Positions 50,925 through 59,285 of a stretch of DNA of 64,000 nucleotides are shown in pieces. The stretch covers positions 1 to 64,000 of the forward strand of contig NZ_JANAVP010000029.1 in the NCBI RefSeq assembly GCF_024213665.1, read 5' to 3'. Within the stretch, counting starts at the first letter, position 1. The number at the start of each line of letters is the position of its first letter. Source of the stretch: Streptomyces sp. A3M-1-3. GTDB lineage: Bacteria; Actinomycetota; Actinomycetes; Streptomycetales; Streptomycetaceae. The position numbers and the translations under genes were made by a program. The notes under the pieces were generated by a model. That model was not told the origin of the DNA and searched no databases. It was given only the letters and a program-made list of their open reading frames with translations.

Positions 50925-51974
50925 ATGCACAGTCCCACCGGAATACTCAGCACGGGCTCCTACCTCCCCGAGGAGGTGGTGGGCAACGAAGAGATCGCCC
51001 GCGGGGCGGGCGTCACCGACGAGTGGATCGTCCGCAAGACGGGCATCCGCGAGCGGCGCAGGGCGGCCGCCCACGAAGCCACCTCCGACCTCGCGGCCGA
51101 GGCGGCCCGGCGAGCGATCGAACAGGCCGGCCTGGAGCCGTCCGACGTGTCGTACATCGTCGTCGCCACGTCCACGCCGGACCACCCGCAGCCGGCCACC
51201 GCCTCCCTCGTGCAGAACCTCATCGGAGCGCACGGGGCGGCCTGCTTCGACATCAACGCGGTGTGCAGCGGCTTCGTCTACGCCCTCACCGTCACCGAAC
51301 GGATGCTGCGGGCGGACGGGGGCACGGGACACGGGGTGGTGGTCGGCGCGGACATCTACTCCCGGATCCTCGACTACACCGACCGCAAGACGGCGATCCT
51401 GTTCGGCGACGGAGCGGGCGCCGCCGTCCTTGGCCCGGTGTCCGACGGGCACGGAGTGCTCACCACCGAACTGCGGACCCGGGGTGATGAGCACGGCCTG
51501 ATCAGCGTCCCCGCCGGCGGCAGCCGGCTGCCCGCGTCGGCCGACACCCTCGACGGGGGCGGGCACTTCTTCCGGATGGACGGCCGGGGGGTGCGCTCCT
51601 TCGTGCACGACAACCTGCCCGGCGCGGTCCGCGATCTCCTCGTACGGTCGGAACTGCCCGGCGACCGCGTCGCCCACTTCGTTCCCCACCAGGCGAACGG
51701 GGTGATGCTGACGGAGGTCTGGCCGGAGCTCGGGCTCGGCTCCGCGACCCTGCACCTGTCCCTGGAGCGGTACGGGAACACCGGCGCGGCATCCGTGCCG
51801 GTCACCCTGGACGCCGTACACCGGGCGGGCCTGCTGGCCGAGTCCGACCTCGTACTGCTGGCCGCGTTCGGCGGCGGCATGTCCCTGGGTGCCGCCCTGC
51901 TGGACTGGGCACCCACCGCGCACGCGGCGCCACCCGCCCTCGGCCGCCCCCTGGCCGCCACCGGGGCGCACTGA
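50925..51974 (+). CDS. fabH: canonical 3-oxoacyl-ACP synthase III
   Basis: 349 residues. Catalytic Cys in DINAVCSGFVYAL, His in VPHQANGVM and Asn in YGNTGAASVP form the intact KAS III triad. GGGAGG lies 6 nt before the ATG. It probably starts a short acyl chain (acyl-CoA plus malonyl-ACP) and supplies the beta-ketoacyl-ACP for the AfsA-like enzyme. It closes the operon, before two terminators. Confidence 0.92.
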   Translation: MHSPTGILSTGSYLPEEVVGNEEIARGAGVTDEWIVRKTGIRERRRAAAHEATSDLAAEAARRAIEQAGLEPSDVSYIVVATSTPDHPQPATASLVQNLIGAHGAACFDINAVCSGFVYALTVTERMLRADGGTGHGVVVGADIYSRILDYTDRKTAILFGDGAGAAVLGPVSDGHGVLTTELRTRGDEHGLISVPAGGSRLPASADTLDGGGHFFRMDGRGVRSFVHDNLPGAVRDLLVRSELPGDRVAHFVPHQANGVMLTEVWPELGLGSATLHLSLERYGNTGAASVPVTLDAVHRAGLLAESDLVLLAAFGGGMSLGAALLDWAPTAHAAPPALGRPLAATGAH

Positions 51975-51976
51975 CT

Positions 51977-52053
51977 CCGGGGCCCTGCCTTCCCCCCAGG
52001 GCCCCGGTATCCCTTCACGGCCCGGCCGGCCAGGTGCCCCCGGCCGGGCCGTG
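51977..52053. terminator. two tandem strong hairpins between fabH and lysR
   Basis: CCGGGGCCCTG (51977-51987) pairs with its complement at 51997-52007, and CACGGCCCGGCCGG (52016-52029) with its complement at 52040-52053. They act between convergent genes and close the second block. Confidence 0.85.
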
Positions 52054-52066
52054 AGGCTGTCCGCGG

Positions 52067-52981
52067 TCAGCCGGGGAGCCAGCCCTCCCGGCGCGCCAGG
52101 GCGATCGCGACCTCCTCGAAGCGGGCAGCCACCGGCGTCAGCGCGCCCTCGGGCAGCACCAGCTCGACCCGCAGGGGCGGCGTCCCGGTCAACGGGATCC
52201 AGCGCAGCCACTCCGCCTGGTCCTCCGCGACCGCTTCACCGACCAGAGCGATCGCCTCGCCGTCGCGCAGCAGCCGCTGCGTGGGGTCGAAGGCCACCGG
52301 CCGCTCCACGAAGCGCGGCCGTACGCCCGCCTGCCCGAACAGTTCGAGCAGCCCGTCGTAGTGGCCGGGATTGGCCTCACGGGCATGCACGAGCACCGGG
52401 AACCCGGCCACCGCCGCCAGGTCCGTGCCTTCCGTACCGGCCGGCGTGACGAGCGGATGGTCCGCGGAGACCAGCACCCCTCGGCGCTCCTGTCGCACCT
52501 GCCGCAGCCGTACACCCGGGACCGGCTCGGGGGTCCGCGCCACTCCCGCGTCCGCCCGGCCGTCGAGCACCGCCTGCGCGATGCCGGGCGTGCTCAGCAC
52601 CTCCGCGCCCACCTGGATGTCCGGGTAACTCAGCCGTACCGCCTCGACCAGCTGCGGCACGGTTCCGTACCCGGTGCTCGCGCTGTACACCAGCCGCAGC
52701 CGCCCCAGTTCACCGCGTCCGGCCCGCCGGGCGGCATCCCACACGTCGTCCAGTGCGGCCAGCGCGGCCGGACCGCGCTCCTGCACCGCCCGCCCGGCAT
52801 CGGTCAGCCGCACGACCCGGGTGGTCCGGAACAGCAGCCGCACCCCGAGCCGGCTCTCCAGCCTGGCGATCTGCGCGCTCAGCGCGGGCTGCGCGATGTG
52901 CAGCCGCTCGGCGGCCCGGGTGAAGCTGGCCTCCTCCGCGACCGCCAGGAAGTACCGCAGCAATCTCGCTTCGGGTATCAC
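52067..52981 (-). CDS. LysR-family transcriptional regulator
   Basis: 304 residues from a GTG at 52981. The N-terminal HTH (RYFLAVAEEASFTRAAERLH, then QPALSAQIARLESRLG) is a standard LysR winged helix; the C-terminal half is a periplasmic-binding-like effector domain. It is divergent from the oxidoreductase operon starting at 53083, which it probably controls. A longer start at 53008 is possible. The effector is unknown. Confidence 0.9.
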   Translation of the reverse strand: MIPEARLLRYFLAVAEEASFTRAAERLHIAQPALSAQIARLESRLGVRLLFRTTRVVRLTDAGRAVQERGPAALAALDDVWDAARRAGRGELGRLRLVYSASTGYGTVPQLVEAVRLSYPDIQVGAEVLSTPGIAQAVLDGRADAGVARTPEPVPGVRLRQVRQERRGVLVSADHPLVTPAGTEGTDLAAVAGFPVLVHAREANPGHYDGLLELFGQAGVRPRFVERPVAFDPTQRLLRDGEAIALVGEAVAEDQAEWLRWIPLTGTPPLRVELVLPEGALTPVAARFEEVAIALARREGWLPG

Positions 52982-53082
52982 CCCGCCCACCCTAGGCCGC
53001 GCAAGCATTTATAACCGTGTCGTTTGAATCCATAGTCACCTGGTCTTTCCCTCGGCACGGTGTGCGTTCCTACCGTGAAGCC

Positions 53083-54024
53083 ATGACCTCCACTCCTGTT
53101 CCCGCGGCCATGCGCGCCTACGTCGGTACGCCCGATGGCCCTGATCTGCGCAAAGTCCCCAGCCCCCAACCTGCTGACCACGAAGCCCTGGTGCGGGTCG
53201 GCGCATTCTCCGTCAACCGGGGCGAGTTGAACCTGTTCGCCAAGCGTGCCGAAGGCTGGCGGCCGGGGCAGGACCTGTCCGGCGTCGTCGTCCAGCCGGC
53301 GGCCGACGGCAGCGGACCGGCGGCCGGAACCCGTATCGCGGCGATGTCCGACTTCGGTGGCTGGGCCGAGTACGCGGCTGTCTCCACCGACCGGATCGCG
53401 ACCGTGCCCGACGGCGTCCCCCTCAAGAAGGCGGCCACGCTCGGCGTCGCCGGCCTCACCGCCCTGCGGGCCCTGCGCCGCGGTGGCCAGCTGCTCGGCC
53501 GGCGTGTCCTGATCACCGGGGCCAGCGGCGGCTTCGGCTCCTTCGCCGTGCAACTCGCGGCGGCCGAGGGCGCCGAGGTGACCGCGCTGACCGGCAGCCG
53601 CCGCACCCTGGACCTCGCGGCGCTCGGCGCCACCTACGTGATCGCCTCGCTCGCCCACGCCGAGGGCGACTTCGACCTCATCCTGGAGTCCGTCGGCGGC
53701 GAAGTGCTGGTGGCCGCACTCAAGCGGCTCTCGCCGCTCGGCCACATCGTCATGCTCGGCACCTCCTCGGGCCGCACGGCAGCCCTGTCGATAGCCTCTT
53801 TCGTGCCGCACGTACGCCAGACCCTGCACCCGTTCTGGGTGTTCGGCTCCGGTGAGGACGTGCGGGAGGACCTCCGTATCCTGCTGCGCCTGGCGGACAG
53901 CGGGAAGCTCGACCCGGTTCTGGGCCGCACCGACTCCTGGGAGCGGCTCCCCGAGGTGATCACGGACCTGCGTGAGCGCCGACTGGCCGGCAAGGCCGCC
54001 CTCCTCGTCGACGGCACGGTGTGA
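53083..54024 (+). CDS. zinc-type alcohol dehydrogenase/quinone oxidoreductase-like protein
   Basis: 313 residues of the MDR superfamily. The GroES-like part includes FSVNRGELNLFAKR and the cofactor fold has VLITGASGGFGSFAVQLA. The catalytic zinc cysteine is not visible, so it is more like a quinone oxidoreductase. Its stop overlaps the GTG of the next gene (GTGA). It starts a three-gene operon divergent from LysR. Confidence 0.87.
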   Translation: MTSTPVPAAMRAYVGTPDGPDLRKVPSPQPADHEALVRVGAFSVNRGELNLFAKRAEGWRPGQDLSGVVVQPAADGSGPAAGTRIAAMSDFGGWAEYAAVSTDRIATVPDGVPLKKAATLGVAGLTALRALRRGGQLLGRRVLITGASGGFGSFAVQLAAAEGAEVTALTGSRRTLDLAALGATYVIASLAHAEGDFDLILESVGGEVLVAALKRLSPLGHIVMLGTSSGRTAALSIASFVPHVRQTLHPFWVFGSGEDVREDLRILLRLADSGKLDPVLGRTDSWERLPEVITDLRERRLAGKAALLVDGTV

Positions 54025-54656
54025 CCATGGCGCGTCTCGCCATCGCCTCCTCGTGGTTCAAGCTGTCCACCGGCAGGATCGTCGCCGAACACGCCGCCGT
54101 CCGCGGGCACGACGTACGGCCCGTCACGGATCTCGAAGACATCGCGTCGCTGCGTACCGCACTGCTGGGCGCCGACGCGGTCGTGCTCGTACCGAAACGG
54201 GGCGACGCGCGCCGCCACACCGAGCAGGCCACCCGCACCGTGCTGCGGGAGGCCGCCCGGGACGGCGCCTCGCCGCATGTCGTACTGCTCAGCTCCTTCG
54301 CGGTGGGGCACGGCCCGGCCCACCCCCTCAACCGCACCAGCGGCGCCCTGCTGCCCGGCCGGATCGCCGCCGAACGGGCACTGCGCGGCAGCGGCCTGCC
54401 GTACACCGTGGTGCGCGCCACCTGGATGACCGACGATCCGCCCGCGTCCCATGCACTGACACTCAGCCAGGAGCCGTACGTGGACGGCATGGTGGCCCGC
54501 GCGGACATCGCGGACACCATCGTCGCCGCCATCGAGTCGCCCGGTGCGCGCCGGACGACTTTCGCGCTGTTCAACGAGCCCGGTGAGCCGCTCACCGACT
54601 GGGCCGCGGCCTTCGCGCGGCTGCGCCGCGACACCGACGATGAGGACCTGACGTGA
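54021..54656 (+). CDS. NAD(P)-binding SDR/NmrA-like protein
   Basis: 211 residues of Rossmann type. The N-terminal region (ARLAIASSWFKLSTGRIVAE) lacks the usual GxxGxxG, so cofactor binding is uncertain. The body (LLSSFAVGHGP, SGLPYTVVRATWMTDDP) is like NmrA/atypical SDR proteins. It is coupled by GTGA overlaps on both sides, with the oxidoreductase upstream and the DUF7405-like gene downstream. Confidence 0.72.
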   Translation: MTMARLAIASSWFKLSTGRIVAEHAAVRGHDVRPVTDLEDIASLRTALLGADAVVLVPKRGDARRHTEQATRTVLREAARDGASPHVVLLSSFAVGHGPAHPLNRTSGALLPGRIAAERALRGSGLPYTVVRATWMTDDPPASHALTLSQEPYVDGMVARADIADTIVAAIESPGARRTTFALFNEPGEPLTDWAAAFARLRRDTDDEDLT

Positions 54657-55717
54657 CCGAGCTGCCCGCCGCCCAGCACGCCTGGGAGTCGACCTTCCGC
54701 ACCGACGAGGACGGCCGCCCCCTCGCCCCGCGCTTCCACCGGCTGCTGATGCTGGACGTCGCGGGCGATCCCGCCGCGGCCGACGTGAAGCATCTGGAGT
54801 ACGCCCTGCGCGCGCTCGAAGAGCAACTCCCCTACGGGCCCGGTGGATTGCTCACCTGCCTGGGATGGGGGCCCGGCTGGTTCGAGAACCACACCCCGGC
54901 CCGCTCACCGGTGGCGCGCCCCGTCCCCATGGCCCGCTGGGAGAACCCACGGCTCGAGAGCTTCGACGCCTGCCTGCACCTCGCCTCGGACGACGAGCAC
55001 ACCCTGGCCGAGGTCACCGGGCAGCTCTTCGGCGACGGCCCACTCGACCAGCGGGAGCGGCTGCGGCTCACCGAGACCCGGACCGGTTTCGTCGGGCGGG
55101 GCCTGCCCGCGGAACGGCGCCCCGGCGCGGCCATCCCCGACCGGGCACCGCTGATGCTCGGCTTCCACTCCGGGCTGCGCGGCAATCAGGCTCCGGAGGA
55201 CCGTGTCACCGTCGCCGCCGGGCCGCTCGCCGGCGGCACCACCATGCACGTCAGCTATATCGAGCTGGACGTCGACAGCTGGTACGAGCAGGACCCCGAC
55301 ACCCGCAGCGCGCAGATGTTCTCACCACGGGTGACGGCCGATGAGGCGGAGAAGCTGGTCGACGACGCGAAGAGCGACGCGGACAGTCTGCCGGCCCTGG
55401 CCGCGGTCCACGGCCGGGTCGGCCACGCCCAGGCCACCGGCCGCGCCCGGCTGCACGGTGTGCCCCGTATCAACCGCCGGGACTTCGCCACGCTGGACCA
55501 CGGTTCGCCCGGCACCCACTTCGTGTCGCTCCAGCGCACGATGGAGGACTTCAACGCCACCCGCGCCGTGATGAACGCGGGCGACGCCACCGGCCACCAT
55601 GCCCGCATCGGCGTCCGCAGGCGCAACGGGATCAACTCCTTCATGGACGTCCGCAGCCGGGCCACCTTCGCCGTGCCCGCGCGCCGCGACCGCGCGTATC
55701 CCCTGCTCGGCCACTGA
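54653..55717 (+). CDS. DUF7405/Dyp-like protein
   Basis: 354 residues. FHRLLMLDVAGDPAAADVKH and the later GSPGTHFVSLQRTMEDFNAT resemble Dyp-type peroxidase relatives annotated as DUF7405. The GxxDG heme-side motif of true Dyp peroxidases is not found. No signal peptide is visible. It ends the three-gene operon and lies 12 bp from the convergent XRE gene. Its activity is unclear. Confidence 0.6.
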   Translation: MTELPAAQHAWESTFRTDEDGRPLAPRFHRLLMLDVAGDPAAADVKHLEYALRALEEQLPYGPGGLLTCLGWGPGWFENHTPARSPVARPVPMARWENPRLESFDACLHLASDDEHTLAEVTGQLFGDGPLDQRERLRLTETRTGFVGRGLPAERRPGAAIPDRAPLMLGFHSGLRGNQAPEDRVTVAAGPLAGGTTMHVSYIELDVDSWYEQDPDTRSAQMFSPRVTADEAEKLVDDAKSDADSLPALAAVHGRVGHAQATGRARLHGVPRINRRDFATLDHGSPGTHFVSLQRTMEDFNATRAVMNAGDATGHHARIGVRRRNGINSFMDVRSRATFAVPARRDRAYPLLGH

Positions 55718-55729
55718 ACGGGCCGGGCC

Positions 55730-56641
55730 TCAGCGCACGTTGCACTGGGGCCGGCCGGGCAGCCGCGCCAGGATGAGCTCCAGGGCCCGCTGGGACGCGG
55801 AGCCCGGCTCGGCGCTGAACACCACAGCCCGCTCGCCGGACCCGTCGCAGCACTCGAGCACCGCGGCGGACAGCGTCAGCCGGCCCGCCAGGGGGTGCTC
55901 GAACCGGGTGGGATCACCGGCGTCCGGGTGTTCGGCCCCGGCGGGTGCGGGCCGCCGCCACAACTCGGCGAACTCCGGGCTGTCCAGGACGAGATCAGCT
56001 ATCAGAGCGGTCAGGTCATGGTCCTGGGGATGCTCCCGTGCCGCATGCCGGAGCCGGGCGACCACGTGGGCGGCCTCCTGGTGCCACCGTCCGAAGAGCG
56101 ACCGGGTCCGCGGGTCGAGGAAGAGCATCCGGGCCAGGTTGGGGCGCAGCCCGGCCCCGGTCCGCAGCCCCGTCCCCTGCCGCGGCCCCGTACCGGTCCG
56201 CCGGCCGGGCTCGGCCGGGGAATCGCGCAGATGCCAGGCGAGCAGGGCCCGCCCCGGCGGGTTCCACTCGATGACGTTGAGACGGCGGTCGATGACCACC
56301 ACCGGCAGCGCGGTCAGCGAGGTGGCGATCCGGCGCATTCCACTGCCGGGCGGCGAGGGGGTGGCCCGCTGCGCGAGCCAGTACAGATGGGCCCGTTGAA
56401 CGCCGTCGAGCAGCAGAGCCCCGGCGAGTGCTTCGAGCACGGACCGGGAGACGCGCCGGGCTCTGCCCTGCTCGATCCGGGCGTAGTAGTCGGGACTGAT
56501 CCCGGCGAGCCGCGCCAGCTCCTCGCGGCGCAGACCCGGAACACGGCGGCGCGCGGCGCTGGTCGAGAGCCCGATGTCCTCGGGCCTGACACGGCGGCGC
56601 TGGGCGCGCAGGAAGTCTCCTAAGCAGGCAGGCAGGTACAT
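55730..56641 (-). CDS. XRE-family regulator with MmyB-like ligand domain (1)
   Basis: 303 residues. A helix-turn-helix of XRE type (RRRVPGLRREELARLAGISP, then YYARIEQGR) is followed by an MmyB-like domain (NVIEWNPPGRALL; FGRWHQEAAHVVARLR; PEFAELWR). Such pairs are frequent in Streptomyces. The ATG at 56641 starts the conserved LPACLGDFLRAQRRRV. It is close to a second copy of the family (56729), so the two are probably paralogues arising by duplication. Nearby target genes are not obvious. Confidence 0.9.
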   Translation of the reverse strand: MYLPACLGDFLRAQRRRVRPEDIGLSTSAARRRVPGLRREELARLAGISPDYYARIEQGRARRVSRSVLEALAGALLLDGVQRAHLYWLAQRATPSPPGSGMRRIATSLTALPVVVIDRRLNVIEWNPPGRALLAWHLRDSPAEPGRRTGTGPRQGTGLRTGAGLRPNLARMLFLDPRTRSLFGRWHQEAAHVVARLRHAAREHPQDHDLTALIADLVLDSPEFAELWRRPAPAGAEHPDAGDPTRFEHPLAGRLTLSAAVLECCDGSGERAVVFSAEPGSASQRALELILARLPGRPQCNVR

Positions 56642-56728
56642 GCTGCCAATTTTCCAACGGCAGCCGCCCCGCACCCAGCCCCCCAGCCTGCCCCTGTCAG
56701 TCACCCCTCCGCTTACGGACGGGCACAT

Positions 56729-57598
56729 TCAGTTGGTTTCCCCGTTCCCCAGCAGCGAGCGGAGTGCTTCCTCCGACGCCGAGCCGGATTCGGCCTGGTA
56801 GAGGATGACGCACTGGTCCGGTGCGTCGGGCAGGCGGAGCGTCTCGAACGTAAGCGTCAGGCGGCCGACGGCCGGGTGGTGCAGATACCGGGTGCCGTGG
56901 GTCTTGTCCCACACCACGTGGCCGGACCACATCTCGGCGAACTCCGGGCTGCCGGCCGAGAGTTTGTGGATCAGCGCGGACAGTCCCGGGTCGTTGGGAT
57001 AGCGGCCGACCATCACGCGCAGAAAGCCCGCCAGTTCGTGGGCCTCGTCCATCCACACCGGATACAGCTCGCGCGCACCGGGCTCCAGGAAGACCAGTTC
57101 GGCGAGGTTGGGGAGTACGTCCCGGCCGTCCGGCCCCTTGAAGTCGATGTGACCGGTGAAGAGCGCGCGGGCCAGCTCGTTCCAGGCCAGGATGTTCATC
57201 TGCCGGCCAAGGATGATTGCCGGCCCTTGCCGGTACGCGGCCACCATCCGGGCCACGGCCGGCCGGGCGGACTCGGCCGGTGTCACCACCCGGGAAGCGG
57301 GGCCCGCGGTTCCGGCCAGATCGTGCAGATGCGCCCGTTCGTCCGGGCTCAGCCGCAGAGCGGTGGCGAGGGCGTCCAGGACTTCGGGGGAGGCGCTGCG
57401 GTTCTGCCCCTGTTCGAGCCTCGTGTAGTAGTTGACACTCACGCGGGCGAGTTGAGCCACCTCTTCGCGCCGCAGCCCGGCCACGCGCCGGTGCTTGCCG
57501 TCACCGTCCAGGCCGACGTCCTCGGGCCTGAGTCGAGCGCGTCTCGTCTGGAGGAACCGCCCCAGTTCTGTCCGGAGCGCCCCCGTTGTCCTCTGCAC
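56729..57598 (-). CDS. XRE-family regulator with MmyB-like ligand domain (2)
   Basis: 289 residues from a GTG at 57598. HTH HRRVAGLRREEVAQLARVSV, then YYTRLEQGQ, followed by an MmyB-like domain (ILAWNELARALF; VWMDEAHELAGFLRVMVGRY; PEFAEMWSGHVV). It has the same order and length as the neighbouring regulator but differs in sequence throughout, so the duplication is old. It is followed after 87 bp by the first copy. Confidence 0.9.
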   Translation of the reverse strand: MQRTTGALRTELGRFLQTRRARLRPEDVGLDGDGKHRRVAGLRREEVAQLARVSVNYYTRLEQGQNRSASPEVLDALATALRLSPDERAHLHDLAGTAGPASRVVTPAESARPAVARMVAAYRQGPAIILGRQMNILAWNELARALFTGHIDFKGPDGRDVLPNLAELVFLEPGARELYPVWMDEAHELAGFLRVMVGRYPNDPGLSALIHKLSAGSPEFAEMWSGHVVWDKTHGTRYLHHPAVGRLTLTFETLRLPDAPDQCVILYQAESGSASEEALRSLLGNGETN

Positions 57599-58377
57599 GA
57601 TGGATCGCCTTTCGGAGTCGCGGCGCACCGGAGATGGCCGCGGAGGTTGTGGTGTCCCGGGTAACGACGGGGCCGCTTCCGTTCCCTCGGCAGGCGGGGG
57701 TGTCACGGCGAGGGTGTCCGCGGGTGGGTAGAGCGTCCGCGTGGTCGTCGCGGATCCGTCACCTCGTCAAGCCAGCACAGTCCGCGCGTCAACTCCACGT
57801 TCCCCCCAAGGTGAACGGATATCAACTCTGCTGTTCCGGTGAACTGTTTATCTGTCAATCACCGGGATTTGCTGTGTGCGCATCGAACTCGTCTTGGCGG
57901 GATCTTATCGAATGGAATGGGCCGCAGTCGACAATTTCGAAGATTAGTACGGTCGGTATGTTCTGGTATCCCCGCATAACAGCCGGTCTGGCGCGGCGCC
58001 ACATGTCGGTCGGATGCCGGGCGGACAGATCGGCCGGATGCGTCGCGGGGCTGATTCCAGGTGTTGGCCGGGAGGGGGATTCGACGGGACGAACGAGTGT
58101 TGAATTCGAAAGCGTTCGTCGCCCTGGAGGGTGTCTCCTCGACGTGTCGGAATGCTCTCAAGTCACGTCCGCGATGCGGAAACGGGAGTTCCTGTACGGG
58201 ATTCAATCAACGCCGACGCAGGTTCGGCCATTTCCCGGCCCTTGGCGCGGGGCAGTGGCCCGGCGCGGCCGACGTATGCGCGGAGGACGTCGGAGCCGGC
58301 CATCGGTGATCGAGGGCTCACCCGGCGGGGACTCGACACCGTGGCTGAGGCGCATCGCCCGCTGGTGCGGCTGCGCG
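57599..58377. other. 779-bp stretch without a confident gene
   Basis: No frame with typical codon use or a known family is seen. AT content is locally higher around 57830-57960. The stretch leads into a set of broken genes. Confidence 0.5.
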
Positions 58378-58760
58378 GGAGAAGCAGCTCGCCGCCGCTC
58401 TCACTGGCGTCGCGGACGCCGTCTTCTCGGGCACGAGCGGCTACCGGGCACCGGTCCCGATGGAGCGTCTCGCACTTCATCGCCTACCCGGTCGCCGACG
58501 GCACACCGCTCAACTTCCTCGCCGTCGTTCCCGACCGTGAGTGGACGGTCGAGTCGTGGTCCACCGAGGGCAGCGCCACCGAACTGTTGCGGGCCCCCGA
58601 AGGCTGGCATCCGTTCGTCACCGAGGTCATCCGTGCGGCCGGCCGCCCTGGCCGCTGGGCGCTGGAGGACGCGGTGGTGCTGCCAGGATCCTGGGCGGTA
58701 CGGACCCGGGCGGGGTGGCGGAGGCCCTGCGCCGCACGGCCTTTGTCCATCCGGATGCCG
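58378..58760 (+). pseudogene. flavin monooxygenase remnant
   Basis: One frame reads QLAAALTGVADAVFSGTSGY and RAPVPMERL. Then the frame changes and continues as HFIAYPVADGTPLNFLAVVP, EGWHPFVTEVIRAA and GRWALEDAVVL, which is the middle of a salicylate-hydroxylase-type FAD monooxygenase. The N-terminal Rossmann part and the GD motif are gone. Confidence 0.6.
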
Positions 58761-58970
58761 TGCTGATCGGCTCGGTCGCTTTCGGACCCGGGTGCTCGGG
58801 CGGTCCCCCGGAGCTTCCTGGTCGAGGGTCTGAGCGCCATCAGTACGCCGTTCCTGGAGCTCAGCTACACCACGGTCAGCAAGCCCGCGGTCTTCACCGG
58901 CCGGGCCGAACCCGAAGGCGAGCACGACCCCAGCTACCGCTACCTGTTCATGCCCCTGCGGACCCACTGA
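58690..58970 (+). pseudogene. unidentified broken gene fragment
   Basis: GGVAEALRRTAFVHPDAVLI and GSVAFGPG in one frame, then in another ARAVPRSFLVEGLSAISTPF and FTGRAEPEGEHDPSYRYLFM, ending at TGA 58968. Codon use is normal in both pieces, so a single-base shift near 58790 has probably broken a real gene. I do not recognise the family. Confidence 0.45.
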
Positions 58971-59010
58971 AGCGCGGCCCCGACGGACGCACGGGCGAGC
59001 GCGGCCCGCG

Positions 59011-59124
59011 GTGGCCCTGGCCTGACTGATCGCGCAACCCCAGGTGGTCGCTCCGATCGCGAGCAGCCGGACGCCCGAGCAGCTGGCCGAACTGCTCACG
59101 GCGGTCGGGTCGTATCGACGGTGA
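59011..59124 (+). pseudogene. C-terminal remnant of an aldo/keto reductase
   Basis: The frame reads VALA, stop, LIAQPQVVAPIASSRTPEQL and ends at TGA 59122. This is the C-terminal signature of actinobacterial aldo/keto reductases (ALAW-L-AQP); TGG for Trp has become TGA at 59023-59025. The rest of the gene is missing. Confidence 0.65.
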
Positions 59125-59285
59125 TGTGGCCGTCGTCGAAGGGATCGAATTTGCTGCCAATGTCCGCGCGGTCGACGAGGTGGCGCTGGAGGAGTTCTGC
59201 ACCACCGTGGCTCCCTGTTTCGGGGCGGCCTACCGGAATCCCCGCCGGGGCTTCTGGTGCAGCCAGGTAGGCAGCTTGGGGCTGG

